Shown in pieces: positions 1 through 8,362 of a DNA stretch of 64,000 nt. The position numbers and the translations under genes are program-made. This DNA comes from JBHELB01 sp041859045 (GTDB taxonomy: Bacteria > Hydrogenedentota > Hydrogenedentia > Hydrogenedentales > SLHB01), in assembly GCA_041859045.1 (NCBI GenBank), contig JBHELB010000007.1:1-64000 (forward strand). Direction: 5' to 3'. The notes below the pieces were generated by a model that worked only from the letters and a program-made list of their open reading frames with translations, had not been told where the DNA came from and ran no database searches. The first letter of the stretch is position 1, and the number at the start of each line of letters is the position of its first letter.

Positions 1-251
1 ATCCGGATGGTGCTGGCGCGACCCCGCCGTTCATCGACGCTGTCCTTGGTGCCGGTCAGAAGCAGGGCTACAACTTTAACGTGGCGGTGGTGAATGGCGC
101 GGCGGGTGTTGCCCCGGCTTACCAGTGCACAGCCGCCCCGACGACTCCTGGTCAGACCGGTTACCGTCAGTACTGGGTTGACGGCGCGGGCGTGATTCGC
201 TTCACCGCGAACGGCGCGGCGGCCGGCCCGGCCTCCCCGCCCCTCTCGTAA
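1..251 (+). CDS. Type IV pilin-like protein, C-terminal fragment
   Basis: An open frame enters from the left edge and stops at 249-251, giving about 82 residues. The end reads YWVDGAGVIRFTANG followed by AAAGPASPPLS. This matches the C-terminus of PilA-type major pilins, which commonly end in a DxSGVIR-T-DG-A-ASPPL pattern in Acidobacteria and delta-type bacteria. A GYNFNV segment before it fits the beta-sheet part of a pilin globular domain. The N-terminal methylation motif lies outside the window, so the assignment rests on the tail alone. A strong terminator follows directly. Confidence 0.6.
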   Translation, partial: PDGAGATPPFIDAVLGAGQKQGYNFNVAVVNGAAGVAPAYQCTAAPTTPGQTGYRQYWVDGAGVIRFTANGAAAGPASPPLS

Positions 252-260
252 CCCTAACGC

Positions 261-279
261 ACGGGACTCCTAGTCCCGT
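261..279 (+). terminator. Perfect short hairpin after the pilin gene
   Basis: Arms ACGGGACT (261-268) and AGTCCCGT (272-279) pair perfectly around a 3-base loop. There is no T-run behind it, so it may protect the 3' end or assist the stronger hairpin downstream rather than terminate by itself. Confidence 0.5.
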
Positions 280-287
280 TCCCGATG

Positions 288-332
288 CGGGCGGCAGGAC
301 TCTTCCCCCTGCCGCCCGTCCCTTATTTTTTT
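288..332 (+). terminator. Intrinsic terminator of the pilin gene
   Basis: Arms at 288-298 (CGGGCGGCAGG) and 308-318 pair over 11 bases around a 9-base loop. A T-rich tail follows, with seven T at 326-332. This is a classic Rho-independent terminator separating the pilin gene from the fliW operon. Confidence 0.85.
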
Positions 333-355
333 GCCGAGGACCATGATCGCGCTGG

Positions 356-384
356 TTGCAGAGTTCGTAGGAATGATGCATACT
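356..384 (+). promoter_or_regulatory. Possible sigma-70 promoter for fliW-csrA
   Basis: TTGCAG (356-361) and CATACT (379-384) are separated by 17 bases, upstream of fliW and downstream of the pilin terminator. The -10 box is only a fair match, so this is a candidate. Confidence 0.4.
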
Positions 385-431
385 GACGCCGAAACGAGCA
401 CAACCGGTCCTGTGTACGGGGTTTACGGAGC

Positions 432-905
432 ATGCAACTAGACACGACGCGCTTCGGCACTATCGAAATCGAGGATGGGAAGGTGATCACATTCACCCAG
501 CCTATTCTCGGGTTTCAGGACCACCGGCGTTTTGTAGTTTTGCCGGGTCCGGGCGCTTCCCTGCGGTGGCTTCAATCCATTGATTCAGGGGATTTGGCCT
601 TTCTGTTGATGGACCCGCGGACGGTGATGCCCGACTACAAGGTCCAGCTAGGCCAGCAGGAATTGGCGGAACTGGCGGTGACCGGTATCGAGGAACTTGA
701 CGTCTACACGTTGGTGGTGGTTCCTCAAGATCCCGCCAAGATACGGACAAATCTGAAGGCTCCGGTCTTGATCAATCCCAAACTGCGTTTGGGGAAGCAA
801 ACCATACTCGACCGAAGCAATTATCCGATTCAGTTCTTCCTTGCGCAGACTAAGCGCGCCGGCACGGAAGCCGAGGAGGTTCCAAATGCTCGTTCTAACG
901 CGTAA
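432..905 (+). CDS. fliW: Flagellar assembly factor FliW
   Basis: A 157-residue protein of normal FliW length. FliW binds CsrA and, when displaced by flagellin, releases CsrA so that flagellin translation is limited; the partner-switch was worked out in Bacillus subtilis. Recognisable family features are the N-terminal TTRFGTIEIEDGKVITF, the PILGF segment, and the central FLLMDPRTVMPDY element. The start has a GGAG-type site a few bases upstream. The 3' end overlaps csrA by 20 bases, which fits translational coupling and the usual FliW-CsrA pairing. No flagellin gene lies in the window, but large glycosyltransferase genes follow on the same strand. Confidence 0.93.
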   Translation: MQLDTTRFGTIEIEDGKVITFTQPILGFQDHRRFVVLPGPGASLRWLQSIDSGDLAFLLMDPRTVMPDYKVQLGQQELAELAVTGIEELDVYTLVVVPQDPAKIRTNLKAPVLINPKLRLGKQTILDRSNYPIQFFLAQTKRAGTEAEEVPNARSNA

Positions 906-1107
906 GGAAAACGAAAGCATCATGATCGGCGACGAGATCGAGGTCAAGGTGCTGGATATCAAGGAGAGTCAGGTCAAGATCGGGATTGTGGCTCCTCGCA
1001 CGGTTCCGGTGCACCGACGCGAAGTGTACTTGGCCATCCAAGAAGAGAATGCACAGGCCGCCTCGGCGGGCGATGTGCCGGATATCAGCAAATTGGTCTC
1101 AGGGTAA
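886..1107 (+). CDS. csrA: Carbon storage / translational regulator CsrA
   Basis: A 73-residue RNA-binding regulator of the CsrA/RsmA family. The start MLVLTRKENESIMIGDEIEV is diagnostic, and the VKIGIVAPRTVPVHRREVY strand carries the Arg of the RNA-binding face. I chose the ATG at 886 because a GAGGAGG ribosome-binding site sits just upstream inside fliW and because CsrA proteins begin MLVLTR; a longer frame from 841 is not needed. It acts as a dimer on GGA motifs in mRNA leaders. Adjacent to its antagonist FliW, its likely main job is control of flagellin synthesis. Confidence 0.96.
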   Translation: MLVLTRKENESIMIGDEIEVKVLDIKESQVKIGIVAPRTVPVHRREVYLAIQEENAQAASAGDVPDISKLVSG

Positions 1108-1139
1108 GGAAGCGTCCGCGCAGGACAGGAGCGGGACAC

Positions 1140-1766
1140 ATGGATGTGATCGTGGACGGCAAACCGAATGCGGCGCTGGGTGCGGCGACGGACCCGTTGG
1201 CGGCGGTGATCGCGGCGAGCGAGGAGTTGCAGGGCCAGGGACGCGCGATGGTGGCGGTTCGGCTTGATGGCGAGGCGATCGAAGCGGAGCGCCTGGCCGA
1301 CGCGTTACGCGCGTGCAGCGCGGAGCAATCGCATCGCATTGAAATCGATTCGGAAAACGTTGCGATACTGGCGGTCGAAGTCCTGTCGGAGTTCGAGGAA
1401 GTATTGCCCGAGCTTCCCGAGGCCTGCCACCAACTCGCCCAAGTCCTCCAGGGCAGCACCCCCTCCGAGGGGTATGAGTCTTTGCAGCAATTGCTCGACA
1501 TTTGGATGCATGTAAAAGACCGTCAACTGTTGGTGGCGCGCTCTCTGGGGTTGGATCTAGGAAATGTCGAAATCAAGGGCGTTCCGTTTGAGAAACTGCA
1601 TTCGGAACTGAATGCGTTTCTCACGGAAGCGGCGGGCGCGCTCGAAGCGGGCGACAACGTGTTGTTGGGCGACTTGCTTGAGTATGAATTGGCGCCACGC
1701 GCCGAAGCGGAAGCGACAATCATCAGGCTGCTCCGCCAGGAAATCGAGGCGCGGCTGCCCCAGTAA
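1140..1766 (+). CDS. Unknown protein of the fliW-csrA cluster
   Basis: A 208-residue protein I do not recognise. It has no signal peptide or membrane segment. The first 75 residues look like a small alpha/beta unit, with a strand such as GRAMVAVRLDGEAI and then a helix. Residues 80-208 are mainly acidic and helical (LSEFEEVLPELPEACHQLAQVLQ; LHSELNAFLTEAAGALEAGDN), ending in an amphipathic helix. It lies 32 bases after csrA and 33 bases before the first glycosyltransferase. A cytoplasmic role in flagellin handling, for instance a chaperone or regulator, is an inference from position only. Confidence 0.7.
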   Translation: MDVIVDGKPNAALGAATDPLAAVIAASEELQGQGRAMVAVRLDGEAIEAERLADALRACSAEQSHRIEIDSENVAILAVEVLSEFEEVLPELPEACHQLAQVLQGSTPSEGYESLQQLLDIWMHVKDRQLLVARSLGLDLGNVEIKGVPFEKLHSELNAFLTEAAGALEAGDNVLLGDLLEYELAPRAEAEATIIRLLRQEIEARLPQ

Positions 1767-1799
1767 CGGTCTGGCTGCGGGAAGGGGACTCCGGCACGC

Positions 1800-4151
1800 A
1801 TGATTGCGCCGCGCATCCTGACGTTCAACTACCACGAGCCGTACTTGTGCATGCTCGCGCACATCGGCTGGCCGATCGCCGTGGCCATCCCGGCAACGCG
1901 CCCATGGCACGCGCACTTTCGGCCAGTACCGCCCAACTTCACGCTTGTGGACGAATCGGAGTGGCGGCCTGCGCTGCGCAACGGCGCGTACGACGTGGTG
2001 ATTGCGCAGAACGAGATTAACGCCATAAATATCGCCGGGGCGCTCACGGCGAGCCAAACGCCCGGACTGCTCGTGTGCCACAATCGCTTTTCCTATTTGC
2101 GCACCACGGTGGCCGAACACGAGCGCGAAGCGTGCTTTGAGATCGTCGACCGCCTACACCCGCTGTACCGGTTTGTCTTCATCTCGGAATCGAAAAAAGC
2201 GGATTACGGCGTGGACGGCGTGGTGATTCCGCCGGGAATCGATGTGAACGAATATGGCGGTTACCGCGGCGACCGCGCGGCGGTGTTGCGCGTGGGCAAT
2301 GGCATGCGACGGCGCAACTTGATGTTCGATGTCGATTTCCAGGAGGCCGCACTGGGAGACCTGCCGGGTGTTGTCGTGGGAGACAACGCCGAAATCCCGG
2401 GCTCCGCGCCATCGGAATCGTATGAGCAACTCCTCGAGTGCTACCGCGCGTGCCGGTGCTTGCTGCACGTTACCCGCGAGGAGTGGGAGGACGGATACAA
2501 CCTGTCAATGCTGGAGGCAATGGCCTGTGGCATGCCCGTGGTGTCGCTGGCAAACCGGACGTCGCCGCTGACGAACGGCGTGGACGGTTTCGTGTCGTAC
2601 GACGCAGCCGAACTGAACGTGCATCTGCGCGCGTTGCTTGGAGATCGTGAACTCGCGGCGCATATCGGGGCCAAAGGACGCGAAACCGCCGCGCGCATGT
2701 TTCCGATGGAGGCCTTTGTCGAGCGATGGAAACAGGTGATTATGGAAGCCGCTGAATCGAGTCCGCGCTACACCCAACGCGCCGCGGCGACGGGCATCGA
2801 CGGCGCATCGGGCGAAAGCCGCTTCCGCGCGGGGGGATACTACCGGAGTTCGCGTCCTGAACTGGCGCAGCATGTTCCGGCCAACGCCCGGCGCGTGCTG
2901 GACGTGGGCTGTGGCGGCGGCGAGTTTGGACGCAGCTTGAAAGAGCGCGGCGCCCAAGAAGTCGTGGGCATCGAAATCGTGGAGCGTGCGTGGGAACTCG
3001 CGAAGCAGAACCTTGACGATGCGATTCTCGGTAACATCGAAACGATGGAACTGCCTTTCGCGGACGATTATTTCGATTGCGTCGTGTTTGCGGATGTGCT
3101 CGAGCATCTAGTGAACCCCGCGGAGGTCTTGCGCAAGACGGCGCGTGTGTTGAACCCGGATGGCGTCATCATCGCAAGCATTCCGAACGCGCGCTTTTGC
3201 CAGGTAGTGGCCATGCTCGCGCACGGACGCTGGAAATATGAAGACGCGGGCATTCTGGACCGCACGCATCTACGCTTTTTTACGGCGGCGGAGATCGTGG
3301 AGTTGTTTCAGTCGGCCGGGCTTGAGCTGAAAGGTCTCGCGCCGCTGTCGATGTTCAAATCCGAATTGTTACCGCGCAATTCCGACGGGTCATTTACGCT
3401 TGGGCGCATGACGTTCAAACCAATCAACGATATGGAGTACGAGGACTTCCTCGTATACCAGTATTTTGTAGCGGCAAGTAAACCGGACGCCAATCCCTTG
3501 GCGCGCGCGCGTAAGGCGTTCGAGGCGAAAGAGTATGCGCAGGCGTACTCGCTAGCGGAAGCGGCGCAAGACGTGGACGCTGCGGAGCGCGCGACCCTGC
3601 TGGGTATGGCGGCGGCGCGGCAGGGACAACTCGACAAGGCGGCGGGACATTACCGCGCCGTGCTTGAGGCTCGTCCCGACGATGCGACGGCGCACGGGGA
3701 ACTTGGCGTACTGTGTCTCGCGATGAACCAAGCCCCTGACGCGCGCCCGCACCTGGAAGCCGCACTGGCGCAACGCCCCGACGAGCCGCGTTACATCGGC
3801 GGACTTGGGCTGGCGTTGTTGAGCGAGGGAAAACGCGAAGAGGCGATGGCCCAGCTCCGACGTTCGCTTGATCTTCACTTCGACAATGAAGGCGTACTGT
3901 TTCATCTTGTGCAAACCGCGATCGAACTCGGGCGTCCGGAAGAGGCGGAGCCCTATGCTCGCCGTTTCGTGGATTTCTATACCGGAAACCTAAATGCGCA
4001 GTTTCAGTACGCGGCTCTGCTGTTTCGGCTAAAGCGGTTCTCTGAGGCGAGAGACCGCGTGGACACCATCTTGATGTTTGATCCCGGTCACGTGCATGCC
4101 CAGCAGTTGCTGTCAGATATTGAAAAGGCTCTTCATGCGCCCGGCGGCTGA
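1800..4151 (+). CDS. Glycosyltransferase-methyltransferase-TPR fusion
   Basis: A 783-residue fusion of three parts. Residues 1-320 look like a GT-B glycosyltransferase of the GT4 type, with PGIDVNEYGG, an acidic EEWEDGYNLSMLEAMACGMP nucleotide-sugar region and the NGVDGFVS element. Residues about 345-555 form a class I SAM methyltransferase: motif I VLDVGCGGGEFGRSL, then ADVLEHLVNP and LNPDGVIIASIPN. Residues about 565-780 are TPR repeats rich in A-x-x-x-G-x-x-x-A patterns. The probable target is a protein or glycan at the surface, with the TPR part holding a partner. The next gene starts inside its 3' end. The GT acceptor and the methylated group cannot be read from sequence. Confidence 0.85.
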   Translation: MIAPRILTFNYHEPYLCMLAHIGWPIAVAIPATRPWHAHFRPVPPNFTLVDESEWRPALRNGAYDVVIAQNEINAINIAGALTASQTPGLLVCHNRFSYLRTTVAEHEREACFEIVDRLHPLYRFVFISESKKADYGVDGVVIPPGIDVNEYGGYRGDRAAVLRVGNGMRRRNLMFDVDFQEAALGDLPGVVVGDNAEIPGSAPSESYEQLLECYRACRCLLHVTREEWEDGYNLSMLEAMACGMPVVSLANRTSPLTNGVDGFVSYDAAELNVHLRALLGDRELAAHIGAKGRETAARMFPMEAFVERWKQVIMEAAESSPRYTQRAAATGIDGASGESRFRAGGYYRSSRPELAQHVPANARRVLDVGCGGGEFGRSLKERGAQEVVGIEIVERAWELAKQNLDDAILGNIETMELPFADDYFDCVVFADVLEHLVNPAEVLRKTARVLNPDGVIIASIPNARFCQVVAMLAHGRWKYEDAGILDRTHLRFFTAAEIVELFQSAGLELKGLAPLSMFKSELLPRNSDGSFTLGRMTFKPINDMEYEDFLVYQYFVAASKPDANPLARARKAFEAKEYAQAYSLAEAAQDVDAAERATLLGMAAARQGQLDKAAGHYRAVLEARPDDATAHGELGVLCLAMNQAPDARPHLEAALAQRPDEPRYIGGLGLALLSEGKREEAMAQLRRSLDLHFDNEGVLFHLVQTAIELGRPEEAEPYARRFVDFYTGNLNAQFQYAALLFRLKRFSEARDRVDTILMFDPGHVHAQQLLSDIEKALHAPGG

Positions 4152-5913
4152 GTGGCGCGAGCGCCTGCGAGGCGTGACAGTGCCGTCGGAACTCGAACGC
4201 GTCGCCACGCGGGAAAACGATTTCACGTTGCGCTTTCGTGGCGTGTTCTTGCACAGCCGCTACAATCCACGTGAGGAAGCCACGCGGCTTATCGATTCGG
4301 CAGCGCTCGATCCCGCCCGCCCAGTGCTTGTGTTGGGGCTTGGACTTGGCTACCACGTGGCGGAACTCTGTGCGCGCGGATTCGAGGTCGCGGTGCTCGA
4401 ACCGGAGCCTGCGGTGGCGCGGTTCGCGTTCGAAGGGCCTGTCGCAAGCACCGAGTTTCTGTTGGGCGTGGGGGCGCTTGAGGATGCGACCTCGGGTGAA
4501 GTCTTCGCGGCGTTTGCTGCTCGCGCGCCGCAGGTGTTCGTGCACCCCCCGACGGCCCGGCTGAACCCCGAGTACGTGGAAATCGCGCAGGCCCGCATAA
4601 CACAAATGGCGCTCAGCGGCAGGCGACTCAGTATCGCGGTGGTCGGCCCGATGTATGGCGGATCGTTGCCGATCGCCGGATATCTCGAGCGCGCGTTTCG
4701 CAAACTTGGACATCGCGTGCTGTACGTCGATCATAGCCCTGCCTACGCGCTCTACGCACAGATGGACAAGGGCATTCGCTCGCGCAAGGCGGTTGAACAG
4801 TTGGGCGCAATGCTGCTCAACGTACTGAGTCAATCCACATACGCCCAAGTTGCGGAGTTCGCACCGGAGGTCTGCATCGTGCTTGCGCAGGCGCCCGTCG
4901 GGCCAGAGTTCCCCGGGCGATTGGCGAAAGACGGCATTCTCACGGCGTATTGGTATGTTGAAAACTGGCGGCATATGCCGTACTGGCGCACGGTGGCGCC
5001 GCAGTACGACGCCTTCTTCCATATTCAGCCCGGCGAATTTGAACGCTTGCTTGATGAAACCGGCTGCCGTCACCACGCGCATATCCCCACGGGCTGCGAC
5101 CCGGAAGTTCACCGTCCTGTTGCGCTGACCGACGACGAGCGCGTGCGCTATGGTTGCGATGTGTCGTTCGCGGGCGCCGGGTATTACAATCGGAACTTGA
5201 TGCTTGCAGGTCTGACGGATTTCGACCTGAAGATATGGGGTGTCGAGTGGACCGCGCGGGAACTGCAGCCGTTTGTGCAAAAGCCGGGCGAGCGGTTTGG
5301 CGCGGAGGACTTCGCGCGAATCGCCGTCGCATCGAAGATTAACCTGAATCTGCATTCAAGCACCTCCCATCCCGGCATCGACCCGGAGTCGGACGCGGTC
5401 AATCCGCGCGTGTTTGAGGCCGCGGCCTGCGGCGGGTTTCAGTTGTGCGATCCGTGCCGAGGTTTGGAGCGCTTTTTCGATTTCGAAACAGAGCTTCCCG
5501 TGTACCGATCGCTCGAGGAACTGCGAGAAAAGATCCGCTATTACCTCGCGCACCCCGACGAGCGAAAGAGGATTGCGCAACGGGCGCGAGAACGCGCGTT
5601 GCGCGAACATACCTATGTTCACCGCGCACAGGCTATGATCGAGTTCCTCATTGAACGTCACGGCGCGCGGATGTTGGCCAAGGGCGTGCGTGTGCAACGG
5701 CCTATGACTGAGATGGCCGAGCGCGTGGGACGCGATACGGAACTCGGCGCGTATCTCTCTACGTTGCCGCCGGACGAGGTCTTTGTGCTTGACAACATTG
5801 CTCCGCATTTACCGGCGATTTGTCAGGAACGGACGAGGCCGCAGGCGATTTTCGGCTATCTCACGGAGTTGTTCCAAACGACGAATCAACTTATCGCGCG
5901 AAAGGGACGGTGA
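4135..5913 (+). CDS. CgeB-like glycosyltransferase with Maf-like N-terminus
   Basis: A 592-residue protein. Residues about 60-165 (PVLVLGLGLGYHVAEL, then a Rossmann-like VAVLEPEPA) resemble the N-terminal domain found before Maf-type flagellin glycosyltransferases. Residues about 180-560 are a CgeB/DUF3880-type GT-B enzyme: CDVSFAGAGYYNRN, then NPRVFEAAACGGFQLCD and a helical end with LAHPDERKRIAQRARERAL. I placed the start at ATG 4135, overlapping the preceding stop by 17 bases, because the extra upstream residues look unlike a protein start. It probably adds sugar to flagellin or another surface protein. The acceptor is inferred from the fliW-csrA context. Confidence 0.8.
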   Translation: MRPAAEWRERLRGVTVPSELERVATRENDFTLRFRGVFLHSRYNPREEATRLIDSAALDPARPVLVLGLGLGYHVAELCARGFEVAVLEPEPAVARFAFEGPVASTEFLLGVGALEDATSGEVFAAFAARAPQVFVHPPTARLNPEYVEIAQARITQMALSGRRLSIAVVGPMYGGSLPIAGYLERAFRKLGHRVLYVDHSPAYALYAQMDKGIRSRKAVEQLGAMLLNVLSQSTYAQVAEFAPEVCIVLAQAPVGPEFPGRLAKDGILTAYWYVENWRHMPYWRTVAPQYDAFFHIQPGEFERLLDETGCRHHAHIPTGCDPEVHRPVALTDDERVRYGCDVSFAGAGYYNRNLMLAGLTDFDLKIWGVEWTARELQPFVQKPGERFGAEDFARIAVASKINLNLHSSTSHPGIDPESDAVNPRVFEAAACGGFQLCDPCRGLERFFDFETELPVYRSLEELREKIRYYLAHPDERKRIAQRARERALREHTYVHRAQAMIEFLIERHGARMLAKGVRVQRPMTEMAERVGRDTELGAYLSTLPPDEVFVLDNIAPHLPAICQERTRPQAIFGYLTELFQTTNQLIARKGR

Positions 5914-7592
5914 TGCGCATCCTGGTGTTGCAGATCGCGCGATTGGGCGACGTCATCCAGACCTCTCCGCTGGTCCGCGCGCTGCGCATCAAACACCCGG
6001 ACGCGCACATCGCGATGATGGTGCGCGGAATGGGGAAAGCCGCCGCCGCGCATATCCCGGATGTCGACGAGATTCTGTTATACGACGAGGACGATCTCTA
6101 TGCAGACTTGCGCGCGGAGGACTCGGACCGTTTGCTGCGGGCATACCGTCGCACCGAGGAGTACGTCGAGACCCTGCAGCGCGGGACATTCGACGTGGTG
6201 TACAACTGCACCCACAGCATGACCTCGGCGATGCTGCTTCAGCTTGCGGGCATCCCGCGAGTGCAGGGTGCGCACCTTGGGCCGGATGGGCGCTTTATGT
6301 TGCGCGGGGCCTGGACGACCTATTTCTTTGCGTCGGCGTTTCATCGCGATTACAACGGCGTGAACCTGTGCGATACGTTTGCAGGGTTGGCCGAGGACTG
6401 TCCGCCCGCGCAAGAACTGATTTTTACACCGACAAAAGAAGAACGCACTGCGGCGCTGGCGTTGCTCGCCCGTCATAGGATTGAACCGGACGCTGAACTC
6501 GTCGCGTTTCAGCTCGGTGCGAGCGAGGTAAGCAAGCGCTGGCCACCGGAACGGTTTGCGGCGCTGGCGCGATTGCTGAGTGCGGAGTCACGGCGACGCG
6601 TCGTCTTGCTTGGCGTAAAAGAAGAGGCGGCGTTAGGCGAGGCTTTTGAGCGCGCCGCACCCCAACTGGGCATCCCGCTTTTTGGTCAAACAAGCGTGGG
6701 CGAGGCGGCAGCGGTGCTCGAGCGTGCGCGCGTGTTGGTGACCAACGATACCGGCACGATGCATCTCGCGGCCGCGGTGAAGTGTCCGGTTGTGCTTGCG
6801 TCGGTGGGCTGGGTTCACTTCCGCGAGACGGGCCCGTACGGCGTAGGTCACTATGCCATCGAGAAGGAGAAGCATCTGCTGGGCGAGGTGCAAACCGAAG
6901 ATCGCCCGCCTTCGGACGAGGAATTGCTTGATCCCGCGCACGTTGCGGCAGTGGTCGAACGCGTCCTGCGCGGCGATGCGCAGGACGGGCATGACGACCT
7001 GCCCTTTCTCGGCGAGACGACGGAGGTGTCTGTGCATCGCTCGGCGTTCGCGCCGGACGGCGCGCTCGAGTGGTATCCCGTGGGGCGTCCGTCCATGACC
7101 GAACGTGATTTCCTGCGTATGGCCTACCGCGAGATGTGGATGGAACATCTTTCGGTCATGCCACGCGATCCTGGCCGCGCAGGCCGCGGGCAGTTGCTGG
7201 CGCATTACGCCGCGCTCGATTCCGAGACCGTCGCAACCTGGCGCATGCAGGCCGCCGAAGCGTTCGAACGGTTGTCGCAACTGGCCCTGAGCGGCATGGA
7301 GCGAACCGATACGTTGCTCGCGTTGTTGCGCAGGAAAGATTCGATGCGCCGCGCGAAAGACATCGTTACCGAACTGATGGGCATCGACGAGGAAATCCGA
7401 ATCGCCGGCGAGGTCCACCCCTGCACCAAGCCGCTAGCCGTCATGGGGCGCTTTGAGCGCGATAACCTCGAGGGCGCGGAGCCACTAGCTCTCGCGGAGG
7501 CGACTCTCGGGATCTATCGCGACCTCCACCGCCGCGCGCAACTCATGCGCGAATCCGTTGAAGCCATCGCCGCCGCTATCGACACCAACTGA
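5913..7592 (+). CDS. GT9 heptosyltransferase-like protein with helical extension
   Basis: 559 residues; the start ATG overlaps the previous stop by one base (TGATG). Residues 1-350 are a GT9 enzyme of the ADP-heptose:LPS heptosyltransferase group: ILVLQIARLGDVIQTSPLVR at the N-terminus, VAFQLGASEVSKRWPPERFA, and VTNDTGTMHLAAAVKCPVV near residue 276. Typical members have about 340-380 residues. The extra 200 residues are mostly helical and look unlike a glycosyltransferase. Tight coupling to the two transferases upstream suggests that it works on the same acceptor, so heptose transfer to a protein is possible as well as a role in LPS core. Confidence 0.83.
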   Translation: MRILVLQIARLGDVIQTSPLVRALRIKHPDAHIAMMVRGMGKAAAAHIPDVDEILLYDEDDLYADLRAEDSDRLLRAYRRTEEYVETLQRGTFDVVYNCTHSMTSAMLLQLAGIPRVQGAHLGPDGRFMLRGAWTTYFFASAFHRDYNGVNLCDTFAGLAEDCPPAQELIFTPTKEERTAALALLARHRIEPDAELVAFQLGASEVSKRWPPERFAALARLLSAESRRRVVLLGVKEEAALGEAFERAAPQLGIPLFGQTSVGEAAAVLERARVLVTNDTGTMHLAAAVKCPVVLASVGWVHFRETGPYGVGHYAIEKEKHLLGEVQTEDRPPSDEELLDPAHVAAVVERVLRGDAQDGHDDLPFLGETTEVSVHRSAFAPDGALEWYPVGRPSMTERDFLRMAYREMWMEHLSVMPRDPGRAGRGQLLAHYAALDSETVATWRMQAAEAFERLSQLALSGMERTDTLLALLRRKDSMRRAKDIVTELMGIDEEIRIAGEVHPCTKPLAVMGRFERDNLEGAEPLALAEATLGIYRDLHRRAQLMRESVEAIAAAIDTN

Positions 7593-7607
7593 TACGCAAA
7601 TACGAGA

Positions 7608-7634
7608 AGAGCCCCTCCAAAGTAGAGGGGCTCT
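7608..7634. terminator. Bidirectional terminator between convergent operons
   Basis: Arms AGAGCCCCTC (7608-7617) and GAGGGGCTCT (7625-7634) pair perfectly over 10 bases with a 7-base loop. It lies between the heptosyltransferase stop and the convergent isomerase stop and can serve both strands. Confidence 0.8.
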
Positions 7635-7651
7635 CTTCAAGAAAGTTACTG

Positions 7652-8329
7652 TTACATGCGCGGTTCGGGAAAGTAGTGCGCCTCGATCAGCGCGCACATG
7701 GTGTGGTAAAGCACGAGGTGCGATTCTTGAACGACCTTGGTGCTATCACCGGGGGCCTTCACGGCGATGTCGGCCATCGCGGCCATCTTGCCGCCGCTGG
7801 GACCCGTCAGCGACACCGCCGCCGCGCCGATCGCCTTAGCCGTCGACAGCGCCATGAGACAGTTCGTGGCATTGCCGGAAGTCGAGATGCCGATCACGAC
7901 GTCGCCGGGGCGCGCCAACGCGCAAACCTCTTGCGCGAACGCGATGTCGCGCAGCGGACAGTCGTTTTCGACGGCCGTCTTCAGCGCGCCGTTGAACCCC
8001 AACGCCACCGCGCGCAGACCGGCTTCGAGATTTGCCGAGAGTTCCGCACCGAAGGGTAAATTGCGCAGGCGCTCGTGCATTGCCGCAGGCAGCGGTCGCT
8101 TGCGTTCGAAGCTCTTGCAAAGTTCACCAACGATATGCATCGCGTCCGCATTGCTGCCGCCGTTGCCGCAGACGAACAACGTCCCGCCGCCGTCGTAGCA
8201 GCGAACCAGCGCAAGATGCAGGGCAAGCAACGGGCCCACGCAGGATTCAAGATCGGGTCGACGCGCGATCATCGCGTCGAGCACAGATTTCTCCACCGGC
8301 GACAACAGCGCCGCGGCATCGTGAGTCAT
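7652..8329 (-). CDS. SIS-domain sugar-phosphate isomerase, GmhA-like
   Basis: A 225-residue SIS-domain protein close to GmhA, which converts sedoheptulose 7-phosphate to D-glycero-D-manno-heptose 7-phosphate. The phosphate loop LFVCGNGGSNADAMHIVGEL and the second loop GDVVIGISTSGNATNCLMA are clear. ESHLVLYHTMCALIE near the end matches the GmhA C-terminal helix with its active-site His. It is about 30 residues longer than E. coli GmhA, mostly at the N-terminus. A start at 8329 has an AAAGGAAA site six bases upstream. It is the last gene of a three-gene operon with a DHS-like protein and a GH38 protein, so a different ketose/aldose phosphate is possible. Convergent with a heptosyltransferase gene. 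Confidence 0.8.
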   Translation of the reverse strand: MTHDAAALLSPVEKSVLDAMIARRPDLESCVGPLLALHLALVRCYDGGGTLFVCGNGGSNADAMHIVGELCKSFERKRPLPAAMHERLRNLPFGAELSANLEAGLRAVALGFNGALKTAVENDCPLRDIAFAQEVCALARPGDVVIGISTSGNATNCLMALSTAKAIGAAAVSLTGPSGGKMAAMADIAVKAPGDSTKVVQESHLVLYHTMCALIEAHYFPEPRM

Positions 8330-8362
8330 GAATGTTTCCTTTCCAGCGCGTGCATGCGCCTG

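Noticed and set aside
3424..5355. Long minus-strand frame opposite the glycosyltransferase genes
   Set aside because: Arg/His/Pro-rich translation without motifs; the plus-strand genes have clear GT and methyltransferase motifs.
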